Origin: an uncultured Saprospiraceae bacterium
GTDB taxonomy: Bacteria; Bacteroidota; Bacteroidia; Chitinophagales; Saprospiraceae
DNA: 64,000 nt
Reading direction: 5' to 3'
Assembly (NCBI GenBank): GCA_938008185.1
Contig: CALLLR010000165.1
Span: 1-64,000, forward strand
Shown in pieces: positions 39,123 to 49,019 of the stretch. Position numbers and translations under genes: made by a program. The notes under the pieces were generated by a model, which was not told the DNA's origin, made no database searches, and worked only from the letters and a program-made list of their open reading frames with translations. The stretch's first letter is position 1. Each line of letters starts with the position of its first letter.

Positions 39123-40682
39123 TTAATCAATCACTGAGACTTTGTTCATCCGTACTTCATTGCCTACTTCTGTCTGGAAAAAATAAATTCCTTCCTTGGT
39201 CAGGTCAAATTGTTTTTCCCATTCGACCGACAATTCTCCATCACTGAACGCTTCTTCCCAGATTAAACTCCCGGTACTATTAAAAAGCCTGATCAATATT
39301 CTTTCTCTCATTGGGTTATAAAGACTCAGTGTAAATGCTCCACTACTTGGATTGGGATAAATTTTTAAATGTTCATCGATTTTGATTTCCGGCACGATGG
39401 ATAGTATCTTCGAATGTTCAAATTGTCCATCAAAATCGATTTGCTTTAACCGATAGTAATTGTTTCCGGTTAGCGGTTGAGTATCTGTATAAGAATATTT
39501 TTGGGGACGTGAACTTGTACCATGACCCGATACAAAGTCTAATGTGTTCCAGTTCGTTCCGTTGCGGCTTCTTTCAATTTTAAAACCGGAATTATTAATT
39601 TCAGATTCAGTTTGCCAATCCAGGTGAATTCCGTGGGTTACTTGCTTTGCTGTAAAATTGGTTAACTCAACAGGAAGAGCAGTACAGTCAAAAATATCTA
39701 AAGATATATCCCAATTATTCGGAGCGTCGATCAGCGCCTGTCTGGGATTCTGGCCGTTGCAAAATAATAATCCTTCCGCGGTAAGAACAACTGAGGGCTG
39801 TACCGCTTGCGTACTCCAGCCAATCAAAGTGTTGTCGTAATTTGTAGTAGATAAGCCGGAAAAATCCAACATACTAACCATGGTAGTGACATTCGAAATA
39901 TTCCAGCCGCCAATGTTTTGATCAAAACTGGTAGCACCAGCAAACATACCTTCCATATTATTAACGTTGGATACGGTCCAGCCACTGATATCCTGATTAA
40001 AGGCCGTAGCACCATTAAACATGTCTTTCATCGTAGAGGCATTCGAAATATTCCAGCCAGCAATATTTTGATTGAAAGAACGAGCGAAGGCAAACATACC
40101 TTCCATAGTATTGACGTTGGATACGTTCCAGCCACTGATATTCTGATTAAAGGCAAACGCATTCCTGAAGGTATTTCTCATAAATATGACGTTCGATACA
40201 TCCCAACCAGTAATATCTCCGTTAAATACAAAACAACCATTAAACATATTTGAGAGATCGGCAACCCCGGATAAATCTGGTGTATCGGTAGCATTGTAAG
40301 TAAGATTGCTGCATCCCCAAAAAGAGCCCCCCATTGAGCTCCACGCAATATTTCCCCATTGCTCAATTGTACGTAGTTTTTCGCTATCTCCTGTATTGAA
40401 AAACGCAAAAAAAGTTAGGTCTCCGGTGATGCTAATTCTGTAAGTACCTACGTTGGGAAAGGTAATGGTCGTTTGCCCAGTAGCTGTAGTGTTACCAGAA
40501 TTAGAGAGATTATTTAGGTCCTCCCATTGGACCGTATAAGTACCTGTACCTATAGCTGGGATTCTTATTTGATCATCATTTGAAATTCCTGGATTATCGG
40601 TTTGCCAGGTGGTGATAAAGGCTTGGGCCATTGTCAGGTGGGTTATGGTTGCAAGTAGTAGGATGAATAAAATTTTTTTCAT
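39123..40682 (-). CDS. BspA-like/DUF285 repeat surface protein with type IX secretion C-terminal sorting domain
   Basis: About 25-aa repeats xFNQNISGWNVSNVNTMEGMFxxA; C-terminus LKIYPNPSSGAFTLSLYNPMRERILIRLFNSTGSLIWEEAF...GIYFFQTEVGNEVRMNKVSVID is a T9SS type A sorting domain; signal peptide at the N-terminus. Confidence 0.9.
   Translation of the reverse strand: MKKILFILLLATITHLTMAQAFITTWQTDNPGISNDDQIRIPAIGTGTYTVQWEDLNNLSNSGNTTATGQTTITFPNVGTYRISITGDLTFFAFFNTGDSEKLRTIEQWGNIAWSSMGGSFWGCSNLTYNATDTPDLSGVADLSNMFNGCFVFNGDITGWDVSNVIFMRNTFRNAFAFNQNISGWNVSNVNTMEGMFAFARSFNQNIAGWNISNASTMKDMFNGATAFNQDISGWTVSNVNNMEGMFAGATSFDQNIGGWNISNVTTMVSMLDFSGLSTTNYDNTLIGWSTQAVQPSVVLTAEGLLFCNGQNPRQALIDAPNNWDISLDIFDCTALPVELTNFTAKQVTHGIHLDWQTESEINNSGFKIERSRNGTNWNTLDFVSGHGTSSRPQKYSYTDTQPLTGNNYYRLKQIDFDGQFEHSKILSIVPEIKIDEHLKIYPNPSSGAFTLSLYNPMRERILIRLFNSTGSLIWEEAFSDGELSVEWEKQFDLTKEGIYFFQTEVGNEVRMNKVSVID
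39840..40262 (-). repeat. Tandem about 75-bp coding repeats (DUF285/BspA-like)
   Basis: Near-identical units seen at nucleotide level, e.g. ttccagccagcaatattttgattgaaag... / ttccagccactgatattctgattaaag..., encoding the about 25-aa repeats. Confidence 0.75.
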
Positions 40683-40773
40683 GATGTTTGGGTTTAAAAG
40701 TAGTTATGTGAATTCGGGTTTAAATTAAATTTCTTAAGTATCTTCGTTAGATACCACTAAATAAAAAGGTGAA

Positions 40774-41196
40774 TCACCGCAATATTTGGGTTGCTTCCTG
40801 GAGTTGTGATTCTAAATTCTCTAAATTGATAATTACATCTCCATCATGAGGATTTGTTTCGACCTGATGAGCATCGCAAAGCAGATAGGCATATCGATGA
40901 TCAAAAGTAGCGGCCATTTCATAATAACACCATTGGTCGTAGGATTCTTTCATTCTGATTTCGATCACCTGACTTCCCAAAGGCATCCACATCATATTGG
41001 TAAATGAAAATGGGAATATTTCATAGTGATTAAATACATAACCATTTTCATCGATGAAAATATGTTTTCCCTGTTTAATTGATAGTACTTTCTGTTTGTC
41101 TACTGTATAATTAAAATAAGCTTCTTCTCCTGTTTGAATCTGGGCGGGCAAATGAAGTATTGGGAAATCGGAAGTAGTTGTATGTACTGTTTTCAA
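40774..41196 (-). CDS. Hypothetical protein (140 aa)
   Basis: Intact ORF in operon orientation with spacing consistent with neighbours; no recognisable family. Confidence 0.6.
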   Translation of the reverse strand: MKTVHTTTSDFPILHLPAQIQTGEEAYFNYTVDKQKVLSIKQGKHIFIDENGYVFNHYEIFPFSFTNMMWMPLGSQVIEIRMKESYDQWCYYEMAATFDHRYAYLLCDAHQVETNPHDGDVIINLENLESQLQEATQILR

Positions 41197-41222
41197 ACTC
41201 GTTTGTCTGTTGATGAAGTTGT

Positions 41223-42416
41223 TTAAGAAAGCTTATTTACAACAGACTTGGATTGACAAATTTGTCGTAAAATTTCAGCCACCTTTTTTCTGCTATCGTT
41301 ATTTTTAAGTTCCATAAGAAACAAATAAAGGTTGGAACTTATTTTTTTATAAAGGGCTTTATCTCCTTCTAATTTGAAGATAGCTTTTGACATTTCACGG
41401 GCATCTCCATAGGGCACTAAAACACCTCGTTGTTTACTTAAAATTTCTTCTGCACCTCCTGCATGCTCAAAAGCGATAATTGGCTTTTGGTACATTCCCG
41501 CTTCCAGAATAACCGTCCCAAAGGGTTCTTCACGGGAGGTAGACAGCAGCAGATCAATACTGTTGTAAAATTCATGTGTATCTGACACTTCAGGGATCAT
41601 TAGAATCATATCTTCAATACCCAATTGCTTTGCTTCTATCTCAAATTGAATAAAATCAGATTGTTTTCTACGTCCTCCCTGCCATACAAAAAAGAACTTT
41701 CTGTCCGGTACTAAATCTCTCACTTCTCTGGCTACTCTTAAAAATAAATCTGTTCCTTTTCTCCAACTTGGCCAGCCACAGGCTCCGACAACAAATGCGT
41801 TTTCGGGAATATTATTTTTTTGTCTCCAGCCATCCCGGCTCACTTCTTTTAAAGTCTGATAATCTGAATTAGAATTGTAAACCGTTTCAGTTTTATCCTC
41901 TGATACTTGATGGTTTAAAATCAAATTGTCTTTGACGGCATCAGAAGCTGCTATAAAATAATTAGTTCTTTCAATTACTTTTTGGGAATTGTTCATCCCA
42001 AGGTCATTAAAGAGCCGGATTACGTATTCGAGTTCATAAACCATGGTTAGTACCGGTGCTTTTATTTCTTTGATGAGGTCGAGTAGGGGAGCAACGACGA
42101 TGGTATGACAAAGGACGACATCGGGGTTAAATTTTTCTAGTTTTCGCTTCAGATAATAATCTCTGAACCGGTAAACTGGAAAAAACCGAATGAGCATTTT
42201 TTGTAAAAAATCAGATTCTCTGACTTGTAATTGTCTGAGATATACAGCTCCTAATTGTTCAAATTCCTCAAGTTGCTTTCCGCCATTCATGAGAAGTATT
42301 TTTACTTCCCAATTTTCTTCCTTGACCAGATATGTTATTATCTGTTTGAAAATAATCGGTGCTCCGGTGAGTGATGCGTCATTACCAAGAAGCAGAATTT
42401 TTTTTTTGTTTTTCAT
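41223..42416 (-). CDS. Glycosyltransferase family 4
   Basis: LLLGNDASLTGAPIIFKQIITYL, VGACGWPSWRKGTDLFLRVAREVRD, LLSTSREEPFGTVILEAGMYQKPIIAFEHAGGAEEIL. Confidence 0.9.
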   Translation of the reverse strand: MKNKKKILLLGNDASLTGAPIIFKQIITYLVKEENWEVKILLMNGGKQLEEFEQLGAVYLRQLQVRESDFLQKMLIRFFPVYRFRDYYLKRKLEKFNPDVVLCHTIVVAPLLDLIKEIKAPVLTMVYELEYVIRLFNDLGMNNSQKVIERTNYFIAASDAVKDNLILNHQVSEDKTETVYNSNSDYQTLKEVSRDGWRQKNNIPENAFVVGACGWPSWRKGTDLFLRVAREVRDLVPDRKFFFVWQGGRRKQSDFIQFEIEAKQLGIEDMILMIPEVSDTHEFYNSIDLLLSTSREEPFGTVILEAGMYQKPIIAFEHAGGAEEILSKQRGVLVPYGDAREMSKAIFKLEGDKALYKKISSNLYLFLMELKNNDSRKKVAEILRQICQSKSVVNKLS

Positions 42417-42462
42417 AGGATATAAAGTTGATAAGCCCAGTTCTGTTTGTCCAGATATTCAT

Positions 42463-43275
42463 TCACAATTGAACATACGCCCGAAAATCATCCGGCACCT
42501 TAAAATGAATATCATCCACAAAATGCTTTTCAGCAGAATATTCAATATTGTTCAGATAGTCATTCAGAATAGGCAATAGTCCTTTTTTCTTTAAAATTTC
42601 TCTGTCAATAAGGCTGATGCTATCACGCATGGAAGCTCTTACCGGAGGAGCAATCACGGTAAATTTTATATCTCTTGCATCGGTCAGGGTTTTCATTTTA
42701 TGTAAATACTCTTTGGATACCGGAGAAAATATATCCTTCCAGTTTCGCATTTTTCCTTTGTATTGAGGCGAAAAATTACTCCTTAGTATTATTGGAAACT
42801 GACTTACAAAAAAGTATGGGATTTTACGAATTTGTTCTTTGACCAGGGTTGTGAATTCAGCTTTAAATTTTCTTTTATTAAATGGTTTTAAAAAATAATG
42901 AAAGGTGAATTCCTGATCCAGATTGTTAGCAAAACTCTGGGGATGATATAATAAAACCACCTGATCAACGTCCTTATTATTGTTCAGATATTCTTTCAAC
43001 AATAAGTAATGTCCTACCATGGAAACGGCCTGATTGCAAGCCAGTGAATTAATAGCTCCGTTGGTCGTTTCATTATCAAACAATTGATTCGCCACGGAGT
43101 CTCCGATGAGTAATGTTTTTGTTTCCGCTTGTTTCTGTCTGCTTTTTTTTATGGCGGTGTATACTTCTTTTCCGTTTACCTGTGCCTTATAATTTCGTGC
43201 TAACAGCGGGAGAAGGAAGACAGCGATGACTCCGATTAGAAAGAATTTCAGCGTAAAGGTATGCAGAGGTTTCAT
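42463..43275 (-). CDS. SGNH-like accessory protein paired with MBOAT
   Basis: N-terminal TM, TKTLLIGDSVANQLFDNE (GDSV), HFVDDIHFKVPDDFRAYVQL (D-x-H). Directly follows an MBOAT gene. Confidence 0.7.
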   Translation of the reverse strand: MKPLHTFTLKFFLIGVIAVFLLPLLARNYKAQVNGKEVYTAIKKSRQKQAETKTLLIGDSVANQLFDNETTNGAINSLACNQAVSMVGHYLLLKEYLNNNKDVDQVVLLYHPQSFANNLDQEFTFHYFLKPFNKRKFKAEFTTLVKEQIRKIPYFFVSQFPIILRSNFSPQYKGKMRNWKDIFSPVSKEYLHKMKTLTDARDIKFTVIAPPVRASMRDSISLIDREILKKKGLLPILNDYLNNIEYSAEKHFVDDIHFKVPDDFRAYVQL

Positions 43276-43297
43276 TTGGTTTTTTTATGGTTGTTTC

Positions 43298-44860
43298 CTA
43301 AAACTGAAAATAAATAAACTCCGTACTCGCTTTTCCATAAAAATAAATCACAGAGATTAATCCGAGATAAACCGACCAGCGACCCGCCGTGAAATGTGGT
43401 TTTTTTATTTTACTGAAATCTAATGGAACGATGAAGGACAAATCCAAACCATGTTCTTTTTCCCGTTGCAGCCATTCGATCATCAGCATTATTGCTATAA
43501 AAACAAAGAGGGATAAACCTCCTTTGGTTAATATTTCATAGTAGAAAAAATTAAAAGCGTCTACCAGGTATTGCTTGCCAAAAGTATGGGTTGCCATCAA
43601 TTGCAGGTAAGCAAAGGCATCGATCAGAGAAACCGAGCGAAAGACAATCCAGGCAATGACGGTTAAGAAAAAAGTAAACCCGATATTGAGTAAATCCCGA
43701 AAAGAAGGCAGCCATGAATTGGGTGCTACCGTGCCTAAATTATTTCTATTCCAGTTAAATAGAAACAGCGGAACAAAATAAAGTGCGTTGAGAAAACCCC
43801 AGAAAACAAAAGTCCAGTTGGAGCCATGCCAAAACCCGCTTACTAAAAAAATAATAAAAATATTCCTCAGTGCTATTGCCTTACTTCCTCTGCTTCCTCC
43901 CAATGGAATGTACAAGTAATCTCTAAACCAGGTCGACAAGGAGATATGCCATCGACGCCAAAATTCCGCAATATCTCTGGAGAAATATGGAAAGGCAAAA
44001 TTTCTTTTGAGATCAAAGCCAAATATCCTGGCGACGCCAATTGCGATATCTGAATAACCTGAAAAATCACCATAAATTTGAAAGGCAAAAAGTACACCGC
44101 CCAACAAAAGAACCGGCCCCGATAAGGTCTCATAGTTGGCAAATATATTATTCACATATACGGCACAAGAATCCGCAATTACTACCTTTTTGAATAATCC
44201 CCAAAGTGCCTGCCGCGCTCCGTCTGCGGCCAACCTATAGTTAAATTTTCTTGCCGTATAAAATTGAGGCAACAAATGACTCGCCCGTTCGATTGGTCCG
44301 GCGACGAGCTGAGGGAAAAAACTGACAAAGGCAAAAAAAGCGATAATGTCATTGGTTGGTTTCAGCTTTTTCCGGTACACATCAATCGTGTAACTCAATG
44401 TTTGAAAAGTGTAAAAACTAATACCTACCGGCAGGATAATTTGTAAGCTCCATGTATTGACCTGAAAGCCGAGGCTTTCGATCATTTGAGAAAAATTGTC
44501 TATGAAAAAATTACAGTATTTAAAGTAAGCAAGGATTCCTAAGTTGGTAAAAACACTGAGACCTAAAAGTAATTTTCTTTGTTTAGTTTTCTCTATTTTA
44601 TCCAACTTTAAGCCCAGCGAATGGTCGACAAGAGAGCTGATAAATATTAAAAACAAAAACCGAAAATCCCAATAACCATAAAACACATAACTCACCAAAA
44701 CGATAAGGAAATTTTGCGTTCTCAATTTATTCTTTCCCACTCGTTCATCTAAAGAATTGGTAGAAAATAAATACCAGTACAGTAGAAAAACAATTGGTAA
44801 AAAAAAAGCAAACTCAATGGAGTTAAAAAGCATAGGACTGAGTTTAAACTTATCTGTCAC
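43298..44860 (-). CDS. MBOAT family O-acyltransferase (AlgI-like)
   Basis: [85 protein letters not shown]. A Met exists internally at MLFNSIEF. Confidence 0.95.
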   Translation of the reverse strand: [520 protein letters not shown]

Positions 44861-45982
44861 CTATTTTTCAGGAGAAGATAAGGCAACTTTATTTTTTCTG
44901 TTTCTTAAAGAATTTAAAAGTCTGTGTGGAATAAAAAAGGACTTTACCGCCAGAGATAAATTGGTAGTGGTCCAAAAACTAAAAGAAGTACCTAATAAAA
45001 AAAGCAAGGATCGCTTCAATGATTCGTAGTTCTTTTTTTCATAAAAATATTCCGGATACCTTCGATAATAATGTGCCAAAAGGGCTCGCTTATTAATATT
45101 CGGACTTATTTCCAATTCTTCTTCGCAGTAGTTGCATCTGTCGTGCCTGTCAATATGTTCCTCCTGAAAGTATTGAGGGGCGTCACATAAGCGGGTGATA
45201 TTGTACATCATTCGGGCTGCTTCTCTTTTAAATTTTTCCAATCCACTTCCTGTCTTGGACAAATCGTGAATTCTGAAAAGTGCGACCACTTCATCACTTA
45301 AGACCACATCTTTGAGGCTTCCTTTTTTGAGCAAATATTTGAGCCATAGATCTACGTCCATCACGTATCTTTTCTCTTCACTTACGCCATCAAATTCTGT
45401 AAAAATAGATCTTTTATAAAAGGAACCTATTTGACTATAGTAGTGATCAGCAATTGTTTTTTCGATACTATCAAGGATAGGAATCCGGTCGTTGGGAAAA
45501 GTAATCTTGCTCTTTGACCACTGAAAATGATGTGAATAAGCAGCAAAAATATCAAACTCTTTTTCAAGGTAAGCTTTACCCACCTGATATAAAGCGCCCG
45601 GTAGATACAGGTCATCAGAATTAATCCAATTAAAAATTTCGCCACCGCAATAAACTAAACCTTTATTGATCGCATCACTCTGCCCATTGTCTCTTTCTGA
45701 AACCCAATAGGTCAACCAGGGTGTGTATTTTTTAATAATCGTCAGGCTCCTATCTTTGCTTCCTCCATCAATAACGATGTATTCTAAGTTAGGATAATTT
45801 TGGAGCAAAACGGAACGAAGGGTTTCTTCTAAAAACATTCCCTGATTGTAGCTGGGTGTTACAATTGAGATTTTGGGCCACTTTGTGTGTTCTTTATAAA
45901 GATCAACAGGCGTTTCTTCGTTCCAGGGCCAACCAATATTTTTTACCGTTGGCAGGGTGTTTAACAGGCCAGTATTTTTCAT
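44861..45982 (-). CDS. Glycosyltransferase family 2
   Basis: PKISIVTPSYNQGMFLEETLRSVLLQNYPNLEYIVIDGGSKDRSL, FNWINSDDLYLPGAL. Start at MKNTGLLNTL (45982) gives an ATGA 4-bp overlap with the upstream gene and is preferred over 46030. Confidence 0.92.
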   Translation of the reverse strand: MKNTGLLNTLPTVKNIGWPWNEETPVDLYKEHTKWPKISIVTPSYNQGMFLEETLRSVLLQNYPNLEYIVIDGGSKDRSLTIIKKYTPWLTYWVSERDNGQSDAINKGLVYCGGEIFNWINSDDLYLPGALYQVGKAYLEKEFDIFAAYSHHFQWSKSKITFPNDRIPILDSIEKTIADHYYSQIGSFYKRSIFTEFDGVSEEKRYVMDVDLWLKYLLKKGSLKDVVLSDEVVALFRIHDLSKTGSGLEKFKREAARMMYNITRLCDAPQYFQEEHIDRHDRCNYCEEELEISPNINKRALLAHYYRRYPEYFYEKKNYESLKRSLLFLLGTSFSFWTTTNLSLAVKSFFIPHRLLNSLRNRKNKVALSSPEK

Positions 45983-47094
45983 AATTGAGTTAAGGCTTTT
46001 TGGTAAGAAAGTAAGGTTTGTGCTGCACATTTTTCCCAGGAGAAAAATTGCAGCCGTTGAAAACCTTTTGTTTTTAGTTCGTTTCTTAGTGAGGGGCTTT
46101 TTAAAACTTCGGTTACCGTTTCATAAATAGATGTTTCACTTTCGGGATCAAAGAAAGTGGCTGCCTCTCCTGCTACTTCAGCCAGCGAAGAACGGTTACT
46201 GGTCGCTACCGGGCAGCCACAGGAGAATGCTTCTAATATTGGAAATCCAAAACCTTCATACAGGGAAGGAAAAACAAACAGTCGGGCATTTTGATATAAA
46301 TTAATCAATTCCTGATCGGTTACTTTTTTGGCTTTTACATAATCTGTAAGATAGACTGATGCAATTAATTCTTTTTCTTCCTCGTCAAATTCTCCACCTA
46401 CGCAGATTAGATGTAATTCATTATTCAACAAGGGAGCAATTGCTTTAAGGAAAAGAGTAAAGTTTTTATATAGTTTTCGACCGCCAACGAATAGAATATA
46501 TTTTGTGTGGAGGAGCGGATTTTCCTTTTTTTTAATTTTCAAGGAGAATGGACTTCCGTGATAAACAACATCTATCTTATCTTTTAACTGCTCTCCATAA
46601 ATTGAGAGCAGATCTGATTTTGTTTGTTCTGAAATAGCAATTATTCTAGCTGCGTTCAGAATAACTTCTTTTTTTCGTTTCATAAATTTTTGTCCATTCA
46701 ACGCTTCGTATTGCTCACAAAATAACTCATGAATCATATCATGTACCGTAATGACATATGGATTTACTTCTTTTGCAGGAAAGTTGTAATAGTAAGTAGG
46801 GTGAAAAAGATCGTAGTTTCGGTTTTGAGAAATCTTCCGAAGCCGGTCTTCACTAAATGATTTCAGAAAATTACAAATTCTATATTTTCCTTTAAATTCG
46901 AAATCGTCAATTTTTCGCAAAAGGCTTTTGAAAGAGTATCCTTTTTTTAGATAGTAGTTGGTGGAGCAGAACATTGGAAATAAAACACTGGTTTCATTTT
47001 TATTTTCAAACTGTTTCATTAGTTCAAAAAAATATCGCGAAACACCTCCTACCTTTTGTTCTTCAAAAATCTGAAAGTCATAAAGTATTTTCAT
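45979..47094 (-). CDS. Glycosyltransferase family 4
   Basis: KVGGVSRYFFELMKQFENK, ILFVGGRKLYKNFTLFLKAIAPLL, VFPSLYEGFGFPILEAFSCGCPVATSNRSSLAEVAGEAATFFDPES. Confidence 0.95.
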   Translation of the reverse strand: MKILYDFQIFEEQKVGGVSRYFFELMKQFENKNETSVLFPMFCSTNYYLKKGYSFKSLLRKIDDFEFKGKYRICNFLKSFSEDRLRKISQNRNYDLFHPTYYYNFPAKEVNPYVITVHDMIHELFCEQYEALNGQKFMKRKKEVILNAARIIAISEQTKSDLLSIYGEQLKDKIDVVYHGSPFSLKIKKKENPLLHTKYILFVGGRKLYKNFTLFLKAIAPLLNNELHLICVGGEFDEEEKELIASVYLTDYVKAKKVTDQELINLYQNARLFVFPSLYEGFGFPILEAFSCGCPVATSNRSSLAEVAGEAATFFDPESETSIYETVTEVLKSPSLRNELKTKGFQRLQFFSWEKCAAQTLLSYQKALTQL

Positions 47095-47115
47095 TCTGAT
47101 CCTGATTCCAATTTT

Positions 47116-48057
47116 CTAAGTCATTTTCATTTCCCGGATAACTTCCAATGCTTTTCTCAAGCCATCCTGCTGTGCTTTAAAAATCTTAGATTCAAAAGAT
47201 TCGTAAGAAAGCAGATTTTTTAAAATTCGTTTTCCTTTATCAATGCTGCTTGTTTTTTTTAACCGGGGAATAATATTTTTAGTTTCTTCTCTAAGTGCGT
47301 CCACAATTGGTTTGGAATAAGCATTTGCCGAAGCTAACTTTACTAAATATTCTTCTTTTAATCTTTCCTCAGGGATGAGGTGTGTAAATTTCAAATCAAC
47401 AAAAGTTCCGATTCCATAACCAAGATCCAATGCACACCTGGCCATGTCGATATCACCGCAGGATGAAAGCGAATTGCCTTTTCGATCAAGTGACAAACGA
47501 ATGGGGTCGCTTTTTACCTTATGGAGATAATCGATTGCCACCTCTTTTCTCAAAAACATTCCTGCACCGGTAGGCATACAACTGTCCATCCCATAAACAT
47601 TGGACCAGTAATCCCGGTCTTGTTCGATCACGGCGAGCATCCATAAGTGATTCTCGTATTGAGGTGGAACTTCCGTTTCAAATTCACCTTTCAGCCGGCC
47701 TCCCCAGGAACCCAACAACGGATTGTCTAAGGGAAGTTTTATACCAACAGACAGGTAATCTTCATTTAAAACATTATCATCATCAATGAACAAAAGAATT
47801 TCACCTTTTGCTTCTTTAATACCTCGGAGTCGTGCCGGAGTGAGGCCAAGCTTTTCTTCTCTGATTACTTTTGCGTTGGGATGCCAGGACAAGTCTATCA
47901 GCGCGTGCAGATTTTGTTTTGAAGCATTATCAATGATTAGTAACTCGAATTGAGAAGCAGGGTAGTCTTGAATTTTTATTGAATCAAGTGTTCTTCGCAA
48001 ATAATCTTCTCTGGGATTATGTGTGCAAATAATTACAGAAAGTTTTGTTGAATTCAT
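47116..48057 (-). CDS. Glycosyltransferase family 2
   Basis: KLSVIICTHNPREDYLRRTLDSIKIQDYPASQFELLIIDNASK, EILLFIDDDNVLNEDYL. Confidence 0.93.
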   Translation of the reverse strand: MNSTKLSVIICTHNPREDYLRRTLDSIKIQDYPASQFELLIIDNASKQNLHALIDLSWHPNAKVIREEKLGLTPARLRGIKEAKGEILLFIDDDNVLNEDYLSVGIKLPLDNPLLGSWGGRLKGEFETEVPPQYENHLWMLAVIEQDRDYWSNVYGMDSCMPTGAGMFLRKEVAIDYLHKVKSDPIRLSLDRKGNSLSSCGDIDMARCALDLGYGIGTFVDLKFTHLIPEERLKEEYLVKLASANAYSKPIVDALREETKNIIPRLKKTSSIDKGKRILKNLLSYESFESKIFKAQQDGLRKALEVIREMKMT

Positions 48058-48125
48058 TTTGGTTGTTTTGAGGAATCAGTATTTAATCCAGGATCAGATA
48101 AATTGCCGGTTTGACTCCTATTGGT

Positions 48126-49019
48126 TTAAGACCGTAATCCTATGGTATGCTCACCATGGTCGATAAGTGAAAAGCCACTTTCTTTTAGTAGTGTCATAAT
48201 CCTGGGCCGGACGCCTAGTTCGTCATGAATTTCAATAACAATTGCGTTGACTTTTGAAAGCCATGGTTTTACCATTTCCGGATTTTCAAAAAGTTTGGCT
48301 TCACCACCTTCAATATCAATTTTTAATAAATCAATCGTTTGCCATCCGGTCTCTTGCAAAATTTTAGGTATCGTAGTTGTTTCAAAACAGGTCTCCTTCT
48401 CATGACCTTTTTCGTATTCCTCTAAGGAAAAGGACCAGTCCAGTCCATCTCTGAAAGTAACTGGAATCAACTTTGTTTCTTTATCCCAAATCGCTTTGTC
48501 AGTGAGTCGGATTTTTTTTAAGTGGTTATCTTTTATATTTTTTGCAAGAATTTTAAAATTATCTTTGTTTGGTTCAATGGCATAAATCTCTGATTCAGGA
48601 AAAACACTTTTAAAGTAAAGAGAGGTCAATCCAATATTAGCACCTGCGTCAATAATCTTATTACCCGATAAATTATTTTGTTTCAACAAATCGACAACCG
48701 GCTGATATTCCTTCTGCAGTATAACCTGATTAAAGACCAGGGGGTCAGAAGAATTTCTTCTTAGAGAAACCGCATAGTGATGTGTGTTTAATTTAACATC
48801 CACCGTATTGAGTGCACCATTTTTCTTTAGTACATATCCCTTTTCAATCAAGTGGTTAAATGCTTTTCTGGAAGTAAGAAACCATTTAGGAAGCAAAGAA
48901 GAAAATTGTTTCCCTAAGGAAATTCGCTCTCCTAGTGCATGCAAAAGCACATAAACTTTTTCGTTCCAGGCAAATTGCGATTGTAAGAGGTATTTTCTGT
49001 TTTGTATTTTCACGTCCAT
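48126..49019 (-). CDS. FkbM family methyltransferase
   Basis: NKIIDAGANIGLTSLYFKSVFPESEIYAIEPNKDNFKILAKNI, IDLLKIDIEGGEAKLFENPE. Confidence 0.92.
   Translation of the reverse strand: MDVKIQNRKYLLQSQFAWNEKVYVLLHALGERISLGKQFSSLLPKWFLTSRKAFNHLIEKGYVLKKNGALNTVDVKLNTHHYAVSLRRNSSDPLVFNQVILQKEYQPVVDLLKQNNLSGNKIIDAGANIGLTSLYFKSVFPESEIYAIEPNKDNFKILAKNIKDNHLKKIRLTDKAIWDKETKLIPVTFRDGLDWSFSLEEYEKGHEKETCFETTTIPKILQETGWQTIDLLKIDIEGGEAKLFENPEMVKPWLSKVNAIVIEIHDELGVRPRIMTLLKESGFSLIDHGEHTIGLRS

Noticed and set aside
39918-40253. Plus-strand 111-aa ORF with internal periodicity
   Set aside because: Antisense shadow of the DUF285 repeat region; its periodicity simply reflects the tandem coding repeats on the minus strand.
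39840-40262. Possible CRISPR-like periodic repeats
   Set aside because: About 75-bp in-frame coding repeats without spacers; they translate as BspA-like repeats.
42190-42579. 129-aa plus-strand ORF antisense to GT and SGNH genes
   Set aside because: Fully antisense to two well-supported coding regions; no family signature.
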